Shown here piece after piece: positions 24,285 to 33,074 of a stretch of 64,000 bases of DNA. Position 1 is the stretch's first letter; each line of letters begins with the position of its first letter. A model generated the notes under the pieces. It had not been told where the DNA came from, searched no databases, and saw only the letters and a list, made by a program, of their open reading frames with translations. This DNA comes from Agromyces soli (GTDB lineage Bacteria > Actinomycetota > Actinomycetes > Actinomycetales > Microbacteriaceae), in assembly GCF_022811605.1 (NCBI RefSeq), contig NZ_CP094533.1, positions 744,001 through 808,000 on the forward strand, in the 5' to 3' direction. The translations under genes and the position numbers were made by a program.

Positions 24285-25415
24285 CTACTTCGCGGGCACG
24301 TGCCGCTCGTCGACCCCGTTGTAGACCGACAGCGGGCGGATCAGCGCGTTCGAGGCGAGCTGCTCCATGACGTGCGCCGTCCAGCCGACGACGCGGCTCG
24401 CGACGAACAGCGGGGTGAAGGTCGGGGTGTCGAAGCCCATCAGGTGGTACGTCGGGCCGGCGGGGTAGTCCAGGTTCGGCTTGATGTTCTTGCGTTCGCC
24501 CATCGCCTGCTCGAGCGCCACGTAGACCTCGAGCAGCTCGGGGCGGTCGTAGTGCTCGACCATGCGCTCCATCGCGTCGCGCATGGTCGGCACGCGGGAG
24601 TCGCCGTTCTTGTAGACGCGGTGCCCGAAGCCCATGATCTTGCGCTTCTCGGCGAGCGCCGACTCGAGCCAGGCGACCGCGCGCTCGGCACCGCCCTCGC
24701 CAGGGCCGATCTCCGCGAAGGCGTGCATGACGGCCTCGTTCGCGCCGCCGTGCAGCGGCCCCTTGAGCGCCCCGATGGCGCCGGTGACCGCGGAGTAGAG
24801 ATCGCTCAGGGTCGAGGCGATCACTCGGGCGGTGAACGTCGAGGCGTTGAAGGAGTGCTCGGCGTAGAGGATCATCGACACGTCGAAGGCGTTCACGACC
24901 GCGAGCTCGGGGGCCTCGCCGAAGGTCTGCCAGAGGAAGTTCGCCGAGTAGCCGAGGTCGTCGCGCGGCTCCACGAACTCGAGCCCGTGCCGGCGGCGCT
25001 GGTCGTAGGCGACGATCGAGGGCAGCTTCGCGAAGAGCCGCATCGCCTTGTCGAGGTTCGCCTCGGGGGTGTCGACGGGCGTCTCGGGATCGCTCGCGCC
25101 GATCACGCTGACGGCCGTGCGCACGACGTCCATCGGGTGCGCCTCGAGCGGCAGCTCGTCGACGATGCGCTTCGTCTGGTGGTCGAGGCCGCGATGGCGG
25201 CGCTCGAACTCCTCGAACGCGGCGAGCTCGGCATCGCTCGGCAGCTCGCCGTGCCACAGCAGGTACGCCACCTCCTCGAAGGTGCACTGCGCGGCGAGCT
25301 CCTGCACGGGATACCCGCGGTACAGCAGCGAGTTCGACTCGGGGTTCACCTTCGAGATGGCGGTGTAGTCGACCGGCACCCCGGCCAGTCCCTTGAAGAT
25401 CTCCTGCTCGGTCAT
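24285..25415 (-). CDS. prpC: 2-methylcitrate synthase
   Basis: A 376-residue member of the citrate synthase family, of the short PrpC type. It condenses propionyl-CoA with oxaloacetate. Catalytic residues are in GPLHGGANEAVM and MGFGHRVYK (both His) and in NLDYPAGPTY (Asp). It is the last gene of gntR-prpD-prpB-prpC, 76 bp after prpB. In actinobacteria such enzymes often also act as citrate synthases. Its genome context makes methylcitrate synthesis the main role. Confidence 0.93.
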   Translation of the reverse strand: MTEQEIFKGLAGVPVDYTAISKVNPESNSLLYRGYPVQELAAQCTFEEVAYLLWHGELPSDAELAAFEEFERRHRGLDHQTKRIVDELPLEAHPMDVVRTAVSVIGASDPETPVDTPEANLDKAMRLFAKLPSIVAYDQRRRHGLEFVEPRDDLGYSANFLWQTFGEAPELAVVNAFDVSMILYAEHSFNASTFTARVIASTLSDLYSAVTGAIGALKGPLHGGANEAVMHAFAEIGPGEGGAERAVAWLESALAEKRKIMGFGHRVYKNGDSRVPTMRDAMERMVEHYDRPELLEVYVALEQAMGERKNIKPNLDYPAGPTYHLMGFDTPTFTPLFVASRVVGWTAHVMEQLASNALIRPLSVYNGVDERHVPAK

Positions 25416-25491
25416 TCGTGCTGCCCTTCGTTGGGATCGGTCGCCGTGGTGCGGCGCGGTCGACGGCCGGGCGGGTCGCCCGGCCGCTGGT

Positions 25492-26412
25492 TCAGCCGGC
25501 GCGACCGCCGGGGGTGTCGCCGACGGTGAAGTCGAAGATGCCGGAGTCGAAGCGGGTGTAGCCCTCGTAGTCGATGAGCTCGTAGAGCTCGGCCCGGTGC
25601 TGCATCTCGCCGAGCTTGCCGGTGAGCGCGCCCGCCGCCTCGAGCTCGTCGAGCCCGCGCATCGCGGCCCCCATCGCGAGGCGCAGCAGCGACACCGGCC
25701 AGATCACGAGGTTCATGCCCACGTCGCGCAGCTGCGCGACGGTGAAGAGCTCGCTCTTGCCGAACTCGGTCATATTCGCGAGCAGCGGCACGTCGACCGC
25801 GTTGCGCACCGCCTCGAACTCGGCGAGCGAGCGCATCGCCTCGGGGAAGATCGCGTCGGCCCCCGCGTCGACGAGCGCCTTCGCGCGGTCGACCGCGGCC
25901 TGCGGCCCCTCGACCGCGGCGATGTCGGTGCGCGCCATGATCAGGAAGTTCGGGTCGCGACGGGCGTCGACGGCGGCGCGGATGCGCTGCAGCGCCGTAT
26001 GCTCGTCGACGACCTGCTTGCCGTCGAGGTGCCCGCAGCGCTTGGGGTTCACCTGGTCCTCGATGTGCAGGCCGGCGAGGCCGGCGTCCTCCATCTCCTG
26101 CACGGTGCGGGCCACGTTCATCGGCTCGCCGAAGCCCGTGTCCGCATCGACGATGGCGGGCAGCTCCGTCATCCGGGCGATCTGCTTCGCACGCCCCGCG
26201 ACTTCGCTGAGCGTCGTGAGGCCGATGTCGGGCAGGCCGAGATCGGCCGAGAGCACGGCGCCCGAGATGTAGACGCCCTCGAAGCCGCGCTGCTCGATGA
26301 GCCGCGCCGACAGGGGGTTGAACGCGCCGGGGAAGCGCAGCAGCTCGCCCGTGGCGAGCCGGGCGCGGAACGCCTGGCGCTTCACATGGGCGGGGGTGGT
26401 GGCGTAGAGCAT
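25492..26412 (-). CDS. prpB: 2-methylisocitrate lyase
   Basis: A 306-residue isocitrate lyase/PEP-mutase superfamily enzyme that splits 2-methylisocitrate to pyruvate and succinate. The catalytic loop is KRCGHLDGK, with the active-site cysteine, and the metal site is DADTGFGEPMN with HIEDQVNPK. It starts 13 nt after the prpD stop and ends 76 bp before prpC. Length and motifs match PrpB rather than isocitrate lyase, which is longer. Confidence 0.94.
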   Translation of the reverse strand: MLYATTPAHVKRQAFRARLATGELLRFPGAFNPLSARLIEQRGFEGVYISGAVLSADLGLPDIGLTTLSEVAGRAKQIARMTELPAIVDADTGFGEPMNVARTVQEMEDAGLAGLHIEDQVNPKRCGHLDGKQVVDEHTALQRIRAAVDARRDPNFLIMARTDIAAVEGPQAAVDRAKALVDAGADAIFPEAMRSLAEFEAVRNAVDVPLLANMTEFGKSELFTVAQLRDVGMNLVIWPVSLLRLAMGAAMRGLDELEAAGALTGKLGEMQHRAELYELIDYEGYTRFDSGIFDFTVGDTPGGRAG

Positions 26413-26425
26413 CGGCTGACCTCCG

Positions 26426-27964
26426 TCAGAACAGTCCCGTGGGGATCGCGAGGCCGGCCAGGACGCCGGGGCCCGCGGTGATGGTGAGGCCGCCGAGCTC
26501 GTCGGGCGAGAGCTCGGGCAGGCGCTGGGCGAGCTCGAGGAAGCGCTCGATCTCGCCCGGCTCGAGCACGCCGTCGGCGAGCAGCCGGAACTTCTGCACG
26601 TACTGCTCGCGGGCGAACGGCCGGGCGCCGAGCGGATGCGCGTCGGCGACGGCGATCTCGTCGACGATCTCGCCGCCGTCGGCGAGCGTGATGACGACGC
26701 GGCCGCCGAAGGCCTTCTCGGCGATGTCGAGCGAGTGGTAGCGGCGGGTCCACTCGGCATCCTCGACCGTCGAGATCTTGCGCCACAGCGCGACGGTCTC
26801 GGGACGGTGGGCGCGCTCCGGGGAGTAGGAGTGCTCGTGGTGCCAGGCGCCGTCCTGCAGCGCGACCGCGAAGATGTAGGGGATCGAGTGGTCGAGCGTC
26901 TCGCGCGAGGCGTCCGGGTCGTACTTCTGCGGGTCGTTCGCCCCCGAGCCGATGACGTAGTGCGTGTGGTGCGAGGTGTGCAGCACGATCGACTCGATGC
27001 GCTCGGGGTCGTCGAGGATCAGCGGGTACGCCTCGTGCAGCCGGCGGGCGAGGTCGATCCAGGCCTGGGCCTGGTACTCGGCCGAGTGCTCCTTCGTGTA
27101 GGAGTCGAGGATGGCCCGCTTGGCCTCGCCGCGCTCGGGCAGGGGCACCTCGTAGGCGCCGTCGGGCCCGTCGAGGAGCCAGGCGATGACGCCGTCCTCG
27201 CCCTCGTAGATCGGCACGGGGCTCGTCTCGCCGCGCATGGCCCGGTCGACGGCCTCGATCGCCATCTTGCCGGCGAAGGCGGGGGCGTGCGCCTTCCAGC
27301 TGGAGATCTCGCCCTTGCGCGACTGGCGGGTCGCCGTGGTGGTGTGCAGCGCCTGGCCGATGGACTGGAAGATGGTCTCGCGGTCGAGGCCGAGCAGGGT
27401 GCCGATGCCGGCCGCGGCGCTCGGGCCGAGGTGGGCGACGTGGTCGATCTTGTGCTTGTGCAGGCTGATCGCCTTGGCGAGGTCGATCTGGATCTCGTAG
27501 CCGGTCGCGATGCCGCGCACGACGTCGCGCCCGGTGAGTCCGCGGGCGGCGGCGAGGTGCTGCGCGACGGCGACGATCGGGGGGATGTTGTCGCCCGGGT
27601 GGGAGTACTCGGCCGCGAGGAAGGTGTCGTGGTAGTCGAGCTCGCGCACGGCGACGCCGTTCGCCCACGCGGCCCACTCGGGGCTCGTGCGGCGGGCCGG
27701 GTCGGCGCCGAACACGGTCGCGCCCTCGCCGCCGATCGAGACGGGGTGCGCGAACGCCTGGCTGCGCGCCGAGACCACGGGCCGGCGGGTGAGGGATGCC
27801 GCGGCGACCGCCGCATTGTCGATGACCCGGTTCACCACCATGTCGACGACGTCGGCGTCGAGTTCGACGGGGTCGGCGGCGAGCTCGGCGAGCTGCCAGG
27901 CGAGCTGGCCCTCGCGGGGCAGGTCCTCGTCGCTGCGGTGCGTGCGCAGGTGGTGGGTCTGCAT
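26426..27964 (-). CDS. prpD: 2-methylcitrate dehydratase (MmgE/PrpD family)
   Basis: A 512-residue PrpD, which dehydrates 2-methylcitrate in propionate catabolism. Conserved segments include [22 protein letters not shown] near the N-terminus and the [20 protein letters not shown] region. It is the first metabolic gene after the gntR-type regulator, 29 nt downstream of it, and has no operator of its own in that gap, so the promoter upstream of the regulator must drive the operon. Confidence 0.94.
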   Translation of the reverse strand: MQTHHLRTHRSDEDLPREGQLAWQLAELAADPVELDADVVDMVVNRVIDNAAVAAASLTRRPVVSARSQAFAHPVSIGGEGATVFGADPARRTSPEWAAWANGVAVRELDYHDTFLAAEYSHPGDNIPPIVAVAQHLAAARGLTGRDVVRGIATGYEIQIDLAKAISLHKHKIDHVAHLGPSAAAGIGTLLGLDRETIFQSIGQALHTTTATRQSRKGEISSWKAHAPAFAGKMAIEAVDRAMRGETSPVPIYEGEDGVIAWLLDGPDGAYEVPLPERGEAKRAILDSYTKEHSAEYQAQAWIDLARRLHEAYPLILDDPERIESIVLHTSHHTHYVIGSGANDPQKYDPDASRETLDHSIPYIFAVALQDGAWHHEHSYSPERAHRPETVALWRKISTVEDAEWTRRYHSLDIAEKAFGGRVVITLADGGEIVDEIAVADAHPLGARPFAREQYVQKFRLLADGVLEPGEIERFLELAQRLPELSPDELGGLTITAGPGVLAGLAIPTGLF

Positions 27965-27993
27965 CGGGGGATCCCTTCGGTGTTCGGTCGGTG

Positions 27994-28644
27994 TCAGGCT
28001 ACGCTCCGCCCGCCGATGGAGGCGAGGGCGTGACGAAGGCTCAGGTGCAGGTGGACGTGCGTGGCGTGCGCGGCGAGCGAGGCGTCGCCGTCGATGATCG
28101 CGTCGACGATGAGCAGGTGCTCGTCGGCGGCCCGGCGGAGCCGCTCGGGGTGATGCCTGGCGAGCCGGCGCACGCGCGCGGAGTGCAGGCGGGCGCCGCG
28201 CAGCGCGGCCGTGAGCAGCGGGTTGCCGGCGGCGCGGTCGACGGCCTCGTCGAGCTCGGCGATCGCGGCGTAGTACTCGGTGAGCCCGTCGTCGCCGCCG
28301 TCGAGCCGCTCGGTGGCGGCGACGATGCGCCGGCGCACGGCGCGGAACGGGGCCGGGTCGCGGCGTTCGGCGGCGAGCCGTGCCGCGCGCTCCTCGAGCG
28401 CCTCGCGCAGTTCGTAGAGCGCGGCGATGCTCTCGGGGCTGAGCTCGGCGACGACGAGCACGCGCGCCGAGGCGGCGGTGGCGAGGCCGTCGGCCTCGAG
28501 TCGGGCGAACGCCTCGCGGACGGGGGTCCGCGAAACGCCCAGCCGGGCGGCCTGCTCCACCTCGCCGAGCGGGGCGCCGGGGGCGAGCTCGCCGTCGAGG
28601 ATCTCCTCGCGGAGCCGCTGGTACGCGCGTTCGCTGGCCCGCAT
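27994..28644 (-). CDS. GntR family (FCD/VanR subfamily) regulator of the prp operon
   Basis: A 216-residue protein: N-terminal winged helix ([20 protein letters not shown], then [19 protein letters not shown]) and a C-terminal all-helical FCD domain with the Asp and His ligands that bind metal and carboxylates. The ATG at 28644 is chosen because GGAGGT lies 7 nt upstream; a GTG at 28650 would cut into that site. Two identical palindromes ATGTATACAT lie upstream. It probably represses its own operon until a methylcitrate-pathway metabolite accumulates. Confidence 0.9.
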   Translation of the reverse strand: MRASERAYQRLREEILDGELAPGAPLGEVEQAARLGVSRTPVREAFARLEADGLATAASARVLVVAELSPESIAALYELREALEERAARLAAERRDPAPFRAVRRRIVAATERLDGGDDGLTEYYAAIAELDEAVDRAAGNPLLTAALRGARLHSARVRRLARHHPERLRRAADEHLLIVDAIIDGDASLAAHATHVHLHLSLRHALASIGGRSVA

Positions 28645-28660
28645 CCGCACCTCCGGCTCG

Positions 28661-28670
28661 ATGTATACAT
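28661..28670. promoter_or_regulatory. GntR operator copy 1 (ATGTATACAT)
   Basis: This perfect 10-bp palindrome lies 16 nt before the gntR-type start. The TGTATACA core is typical of FCD-type GntR operators. Confidence 0.72.
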
Positions 28671-28712
28671 TACGACGCTAGCACAGAGCGCAGACCTCGA
28701 TATCCGGCAGCA

Positions 28713-28722
28713 ATGTATACAT
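28713..28722. promoter_or_regulatory. GntR operator copy 2 (ATGTATACAT)
   Basis: Exact second copy, 52 bp from the first and 43 bp before the sufS-type start, so the regulator may also affect the divergent sufS-sufU transcript. Confidence 0.72.
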
Positions 28723-28765
28723 GCATCCGGGTGCCACCCACGCTGAGCATGGGACGATGGAAGGG

Positions 28766-30082
28766 ATGAGCAGCGACACCCTCGGGGCCCGGCGCGTCGC
28801 CGATCTCCGCCTCGACTTCCCCGCCTTCCGCGACGCCGGCGAGCACGCCCCCGCGTACCTCGACTCCGCCGCGACCTCCCAACGCCCCGCCCGTGTGCTC
28901 GACGCCGAACGCGAGTACCTCGAACACCACCTCGCCCCGGTGCACCGCGGCGCGAGCGCCGCGGTCGGCCGTTCCACCACGCTCTTCGAGGACGCCAGGG
29001 CCACCGTCGCCCGCTTCGTCGGGGCCGGCGAGCGCGAGCTGGTCTGGGCCGAGAACGCCACCGACGCGCTGAACATCGTCGCACTCGGAATGGCGGATGC
29101 CTCGGCCGGGCTCGGCGGCGCCGAGGCATCCCGCTTCGCCCTCCGCCCTGGTGACGAGCTCGTCGTCATCGAGGCCGAGCACCACGCCAACCTCATCCCC
29201 TGGCAGCGGCTCGCCGCACGCACCGGCGCCGTGCTGCGGCCCGTCCGGGTCGACGCGCGCGGGCTCTGGGGCCCGGCCGAGCTCGCCGCCGTGCTCTCGC
29301 CGCGCACCCGCGTCGTCGCGTTCGCCGAGGTGTCGAACGTCACCGGCTTCCTCGCCCCGGTCGCCGAGCTCGTCGCCCTCGTGCGCGAGCGATCGCCCGA
29401 GGCGCTCGTCGTGCTCGACGCCTGCCAGTCCGTGCCGCACCGGCCGAGCGACCTCGCCGCGTCCGGCGTCGACTTCGCCGCGTTCTCCGGCCACAAGATG
29501 CTCGGGCCGAACGGCATCGGCGGCCTGTACGGCCGCGCAGAGCTGCTCGACGCGCTGCCCCCGGCACGCACCGGCGGCTCGACCATCACGCGGGTGACGC
29601 TCGAGCACGCCGAGTTCCTGCCGGCGCCGCACCGCTTCGAGGCGGGCACCCAGCCGGTGTCCCAGGTCGTCGCCCTCGCCGAGGCCGCCCGCTACCTCGA
29701 CGAGCTCGGCATGGCCGAGGTCGCCCGGCACGAGTCCGCGCTCGCCGCCCGCATGGCCGAGGCGGTCGCGGCCCTGCCCGGCGTGCGGCTGATCGGCCCG
29801 CCGCCCGGCGAGGAGCGCGCGGGCCTCGTCTCGGTCGTCGTCGACGACGTGCACGCCCACGACGTCGGCCAGTACCTCGACGAGGCGGGCGTCGTCGTGC
29901 GCGTCGGGCACCACTGCGCGCAGCCGTTGCACCGGGCGCTCGGCGTCACCGCCACGACCCGGGCGAGCGCGCACGTCTACACGACCGAGGACGAGGTCGA
30001 CCGCTTCGTCGACGCCCTCGGCGGGGTGCGCCGCTTCTTCGGCGTCGCGGGCGCCGGCGAGCAGACGGGGGTCGTCGCGTGA
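28766..30082 (+). CDS. sufS: Cysteine desulfurase, SufS-like
   Basis: A 438-residue PLP enzyme that takes sulfur from cysteine. PLP-lysine is in AAFSGHKMLGPNGIGG, and the catalytic cysteine in RVGHHCAQPLHRALG. The substrate loop AAVGRSTTLFEDAR is present. The ATG at 28766 has GGAAGG just upstream. A 15-residue segment after ALGMADASAG (about residues 110-125) is encoded by an inverted pair of the recurrent word (29095 and 29121). It overlaps the sufU gene by 4 nt; no sufBCD genes are adjacent. Confidence 0.92.
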   Translation: MSSDTLGARRVADLRLDFPAFRDAGEHAPAYLDSAATSQRPARVLDAEREYLEHHLAPVHRGASAAVGRSTTLFEDARATVARFVGAGERELVWAENATDALNIVALGMADASAGLGGAEASRFALRPGDELVVIEAEHHANLIPWQRLAARTGAVLRPVRVDARGLWGPAELAAVLSPRTRVVAFAEVSNVTGFLAPVAELVALVRERSPEALVVLDACQSVPHRPSDLAASGVDFAAFSGHKMLGPNGIGGLYGRAELLDALPPARTGGSTITRVTLEHAEFLPAPHRFEAGTQPVSQVVALAEAARYLDELGMAEVARHESALAARMAEAVAALPGVRLIGPPPGEERAGLVSVVVDDVHAHDVGQYLDEAGVVVRVGHHCAQPLHRALGVTATTRASAHVYTTEDEVDRFVDALGGVRRFFGVAGAGEQTGVVA

Positions 30083-30531
30083 GCGGGCTCGAAGGGCTGT
30101 ACCAGCAGATCATCCTCGACCACTCCAAGGCCAGGCACGGCGACGGTCCGCTCGAGCACGCGGTGGCGGAGCACCACGAGTACAACCCGACCTGCGGCGA
30201 CGAGCTGACCATGCGCATCCGCCTCGACGACGCGGGCGAGCGCATCGAGCAGCTCGCCTGGCAGGGCGACGGCTGCAGCATCTCGATGGCCTCGGCGTCG
30301 GCGCTCGTCGACCTCATGGCCGGCCGCACCCTCGAGGAGGCGGGCGAGCGCATCGACGCGTTCCGGGCGATGCTGCGCTCGCAGGGCGCCGGGGAGCCCG
30401 ACGAGGAGCTGCTCGAGGACGCGATCGCGTTCCACGGCGTCTCGAAGTACGTCATGCGGGTGAAGTGCGCGATGCTCTCCTGGGTCGCGCTCGAGGCCTG
30501 CCTCACCGAGGCGCGCGCCGCCCGCGCCTGA
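30079..30531 (+). CDS. sufU: SufU-type sulfur acceptor / scaffold protein
   Basis: A 150-residue NifU_N-fold protein. The three conserved zinc-binding cysteines are in NPTCGDELTM, GDGCSISMASASALVD and RVKCAMLSWVAL, matching SufU, which accepts persulfide from SufS by zinc-ligand swapping. The GTG start overlaps the sufS stop (GTGA, 30079-30082), so the pair is translationally coupled. Confidence 0.92.
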   Translation: MSGLEGLYQQIILDHSKARHGDGPLEHAVAEHHEYNPTCGDELTMRIRLDDAGERIEQLAWQGDGCSISMASASALVDLMAGRTLEEAGERIDAFRAMLRSQGAGEPDEELLEDAIAFHGVSKYVMRVKCAMLSWVALEACLTEARAARA

Positions 30532-30588
30532 TCCCGCCGCCCGGTTCGGACTGCCCGCTCGCGCGGTGCGAGCTGCACACTGAACCGC

Positions 30589-30618
30589 GCGGCGCGCCGC
30601 TGCCGCCGGGCGCGCCGC
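30589..30618. terminator. Bidirectional hairpin between convergent genes
   Basis: GCGGCGCGCC (30589-30598) pairs perfectly with GGCGCGCCGC (30609-30618) over a 10-nt loop. It lies between the sufU stop (30531) and the stop of the convergent hydrolase gene (30673). No T-tract. Confidence 0.5.
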
Positions 30619-30672
30619 GCCGATCGTCGTGCGACTCGCAGCGGCGCACCCCGAATCGGAGCAGGCCGGCGG

Positions 30673-31722
30673 CTAGGCGAAGACGCCGCCGCCCGGCACC
30701 GGGGTCTCCAGCACGCGGCCCGGCAGGTCGAGCGGCACGTCGCGGATCTCGGGCGGGTTCCAGCGCGGGGAGCGGTCCTTGTCGATGACCCGGGCGCGGA
30801 TGCCCTCGTGCAGATCGGGCTGGTCGAGGAACCAGCTGACCGCGCGGAACTCCTGCTCCAGCACGTCCTCGAGCGCGGGCAGCGTGCGCGCCCGGCGGAT
30901 CGAGGCGAGCGTCACGGCGAGCGCCGTCGGCGACAGGGTCTCGAGCTCGTCGGCGGCGGCCGCGGCATCCTCGTGCCCGTGCTCGCGCAGCCGGCGCACG
31001 ATCTCGGCGACCGTCGGCGCCGAGAAGCACGCGTCGACCCAGTCGCGCGCGAGCGCGAGCTTCGAGGGCTCCGGCGTCTCGTCGAAGAGCATGACGATCT
31101 CGGCGGGGCTGCCGGGGTCGGCGCGCTCGGCGAGCGCCTGCACGAGGTGGGAGAGGCGTTCCGAGGGCACGTACGCGTCGGCGAAGCCGGCGTAGAGGGC
31201 GTCGGCGGCGTCCATGGTGCGGGCGTTCAGGCCGAGGTGCACGCCGAGCTCGCCGGGCGCCTTCGCGAGCAGCAGGCTGCCGCCGACGTCGGGGGTGAAG
31301 CCGATGCGGGTCTCGGGCATCGCGATGCGGGAGCGCTCGGTGACGATGCGGATCGCGGCGTGCCCGGCGAGGCCGATGCCGCCGCCCATCGTGATGCCGT
31401 CCATGATGGCGACGACCGGCTTCGGGTAGCGGGCGATCGCAGCATCCAGCCGGTACTCCGTGCGGAAGAAGGCGCGCGCCTCCTCGTGCGCGTCGCTCGT
31501 CGCGTAGCCGTAGAGCTCGCGGATGTCGCCGCCGGCGCAGAAGCCGCGCTCCCCCGCGCCGTCGAGGACGACCAGGCCGACCTCGGTGTCGCGCCGCCAC
31601 GCCTCGAGCACGCCCGAGAGCTCGCGCACCATCTCGTAGGAGAGGGCGTTGATGGCCTCGGGCCGGTCGAGCGTCAGATGGCCGACGCCGTCGGCGACCG
31701 TGGCGGAGATGTGGGGGCTCAC
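30673..31722 (-). CDS. 3-hydroxyisobutyryl-CoA hydrolase-like enoyl-CoA hydratase family protein
   Basis: A 349-residue crotonase-fold enzyme. The oxyanion segments GFCAGGDIRELY and MDGITMGGGIGLAGH and the catalytic region MPETRIGFTPDVGGSLLL, plus the ADAYVP segment, match 3-hydroxyisobutyryl-CoA hydrolases of valine catabolism, which are longer than ordinary enoyl-CoA hydratases. The GTG at 31722 sits 6 nt after TAGCGT, giving a leaderless mRNA facing the leaderless lysE-type gene 30 bp away. Confidence 0.86.
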   Translation of the reverse strand: MSPHISATVADGVGHLTLDRPEAINALSYEMVRELSGVLEAWRRDTEVGLVVLDGAGERGFCAGGDIRELYGYATSDAHEEARAFFRTEYRLDAAIARYPKPVVAIMDGITMGGGIGLAGHAAIRIVTERSRIAMPETRIGFTPDVGGSLLLAKAPGELGVHLGLNARTMDAADALYAGFADAYVPSERLSHLVQALAERADPGSPAEIVMLFDETPEPSKLALARDWVDACFSAPTVAEIVRRLREHGHEDAAAAADELETLSPTALAVTLASIRRARTLPALEDVLEQEFRAVSWFLDQPDLHEGIRARVIDKDRSPRWNPPEIRDVPLDLPGRVLETPVPGGGVFA

Positions 31723-31728
31723 ACCGCC

Positions 31729-31734
31729 ACGCTA
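31729..31734 (-). promoter_or_regulatory. -10 box TAGCGT (leaderless hydrolase gene)
   Basis: TAGCGT on the minus strand ends 6 nt before the GTG at 31722. It is separated by only 6 bp from the opposite-facing -10 of the lysE-type gene. Confidence 0.5.
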
Positions 31735-31740
31735 GCGGAG

Positions 31741-31746
31741 TAGCAT
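31741..31746 (+). promoter_or_regulatory. -10 box TAGCAT (leaderless lysE-type gene)
   Basis: TAGCAT ends 6 nt before the ATG at 31753. Its -35 position would fall on the start codon of the divergent gene. Confidence 0.5.
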
Positions 31747-31752
31747 CCTCGC

Positions 31753-32391
31753 ATGGTCCCCGCCGCCAACCTCTGGGCCTTCGTGGCCGCCTCGGTCGTG
31801 CTCATCGTCGTGCCCGGCCCGAGCGTGCTGTTCGTCATCGGCCGCTCGCTCGCGCTCGGCCGGGTCGGCGGGCTGCTGAGCGTCGTCGGCAACGCGCTCG
31901 GCATGATCCCGCTCGTCGCGGCCGTCGCGCTCGGGGTCGGCGTCGTCGTGGCGCAGTCGGTCGTGCTGTTCACGATCGTGAAGATCGTCGGCGCGCTCTA
32001 CCTCGCCTACCTCGGTGTGCAGGCCATCCGGCACCGGAGGGATGCCTCGGCGGCGATCGCCGGCCGGGTGGCGCGGCGTTCGCCGTGGCGGCTGCTCGGC
32101 GAGGGGTTCCTCGTGGGGGTGACGAACCCGAAGACGATCGCGTTCTTCGTGGCGGTGCTGCCGCAGTTCGTCGACTTCGGCGCGGGCGCGATCCCGCTGC
32201 AGCTCGCGACGCTCGGCGTCGTGTTCGTGGTGCTCGCGCTCGCGTGCGACTCGGTGTGGGCGCTCGCGGCGGGCTCGGCCCGCGACTGGTTCGCCCGCTC
32301 GCCGAAGCGGGCGGAGCATCTCGCCTCCACCGGCGGTGTCATGATGATCGGCCTCGGCGGCGTGCTCGCGCTGAGCGGCGCGAAGCACTAG
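31753..32391 (+). CDS. LysE/RhtB family amino-acid exporter
   Basis: A 212-residue membrane protein with six hydrophobic segments and the family opening FVAASVVLIVVPGPSVLFVIGRSLALG; the second conserved block is LGEGFLVGVTNPKTIAFFVAVLPQFV. It exports amino acids or homoserine-lactone-like compounds by proton antiport. The convergent PEBP gene ends 18 bp downstream. Confidence 0.88.
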   Translation: MVPAANLWAFVAASVVLIVVPGPSVLFVIGRSLALGRVGGLLSVVGNALGMIPLVAAVALGVGVVVAQSVVLFTIVKIVGALYLAYLGVQAIRHRRDASAAIAGRVARRSPWRLLGEGFLVGVTNPKTIAFFVAVLPQFVDFGAGAIPLQLATLGVVFVVLALACDSVWALAAGSARDWFARSPKRAEHLASTGGVMMIGLGGVLALSGAKH

Positions 32392-32409
32392 TCGACCGGC
32401 CCGCCGCGA

Positions 32410-32970
32410 TCAGCCCGCGTCGGCGGGGTTGACGTCGGTGCCGATCAGCAGGCCTCGGGCCAGCCCGTGGAAGAAGCAGTTGAAGCCGAGCACGGCGGGC
32501 GTCGTGACGGCCGGGTCGAGGTCGAGGTGCGCCACGTCGAGCGCGTGCACGGCGAAGAAGTAGCGGTGCACGCCGCTGCCCGCGGGCGGCCCGGATCCCC
32601 GGTACCGCGGCTCGCGGTTCTCGTTCTGCAGCACGAGCGCCCCCTCGGGCAGCGCGCCCGTGGCGAGCGCGTCGGGCGCCCCGGCCCCAGCGGCGAGGCT
32701 CGTGACCGAGGCGGGGATGTTCGCGACCGCCCAGTGCCACCAGCCGGAGCCCGTCGGGGCGTCGGCGTCGAAGCAGGTCACGGTGAAACTCTTCGTCTCG
32801 GCCGGGAAGCCCGACCAGCTGAGCTGCGGCGACACGTCCCCGCCGCCGCGGCCGGCCCCGCGCTGCGCCTCGGCGAGCGGCTGCCCCGGCGCGAGGTCGT
32901 CGCTCGTCAGGGCGAAGGAGCCCATCGGCCGCAGCTTCTGCAGCTGCTCGTACGGGTCGAAATCGAACAT
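32410..32970 (-). CDS. YbhB/YbcL-type PEBP family protein
   Basis: A 186-residue phosphatidylethanolamine-binding-protein fold member: DVSPQLSWSGFPAETKSFTV, then CFDADAPTGSGWWHWAVANIPA (the DPDxP/GxxHW-like site) and YFFAVHALDV. The family binds phospho-ligands; its role in bacteria is poorly known. The ATG at 32970 has a GGAAGGA site. Its leader begins with a hairpin, downstream of a TAGGCT box at 33042-33047. Confidence 0.87.
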   Translation of the reverse strand: MFDFDPYEQLQKLRPMGSFALTSDDLAPGQPLAEAQRGAGRGGGDVSPQLSWSGFPAETKSFTVTCFDADAPTGSGWWHWAVANIPASVTSLAAGAGAPDALATGALPEGALVLQNENREPRYRGSGPPAGSGVHRYFFAVHALDVAHLDLDPAVTTPAVLGFNCFFHGLARGLLIGTDVNPADAG

Positions 32971-33011
32971 CTCTGTCCTTCCGTCGTTCGCCGGGCCATC
33001 CGTCGATCCAC

Positions 33012-33047
33012 GCGGAGGACCCGGCATCCGGTCCTCCGCCCAGCCTA
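33012..33047 (-). promoter_or_regulatory. Promoter and 5'-leader hairpin of the PEBP gene
   Basis: TAGGCT on the minus strand (33042-33047) is followed at about +1 by GCGGAGGACC pairing with GGTCCTCCGC (33012-33021 with 33030-33039), a 10-bp stem with an 8-nt loop, then about 40 nt to the start codon. A hairpin at the 5' end would stabilise the mRNA. Confidence 0.45.
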
Positions 33048-33062
33048 CGTCGCGGCCCCACG

Positions 33063-33068
33063 TAGGAT
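33063..33068 (+). promoter_or_regulatory. -10 box TAGGAT (leaderless trhO)
   Basis: TAGGAT ends 6 nt before the GTG at 33075. Confidence 0.5.
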
Positions 33069-33074
33069 TTCGGG

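Noticed and set aside
31722-31753. Searching the short divergent gaps for tRNA or small RNA genes
   Set aside because: None of the intergenic regions shows a cloverleaf, CCA end or conserved RNA motif; most are under 150 bp and are filled by promoters, operators or hairpins.
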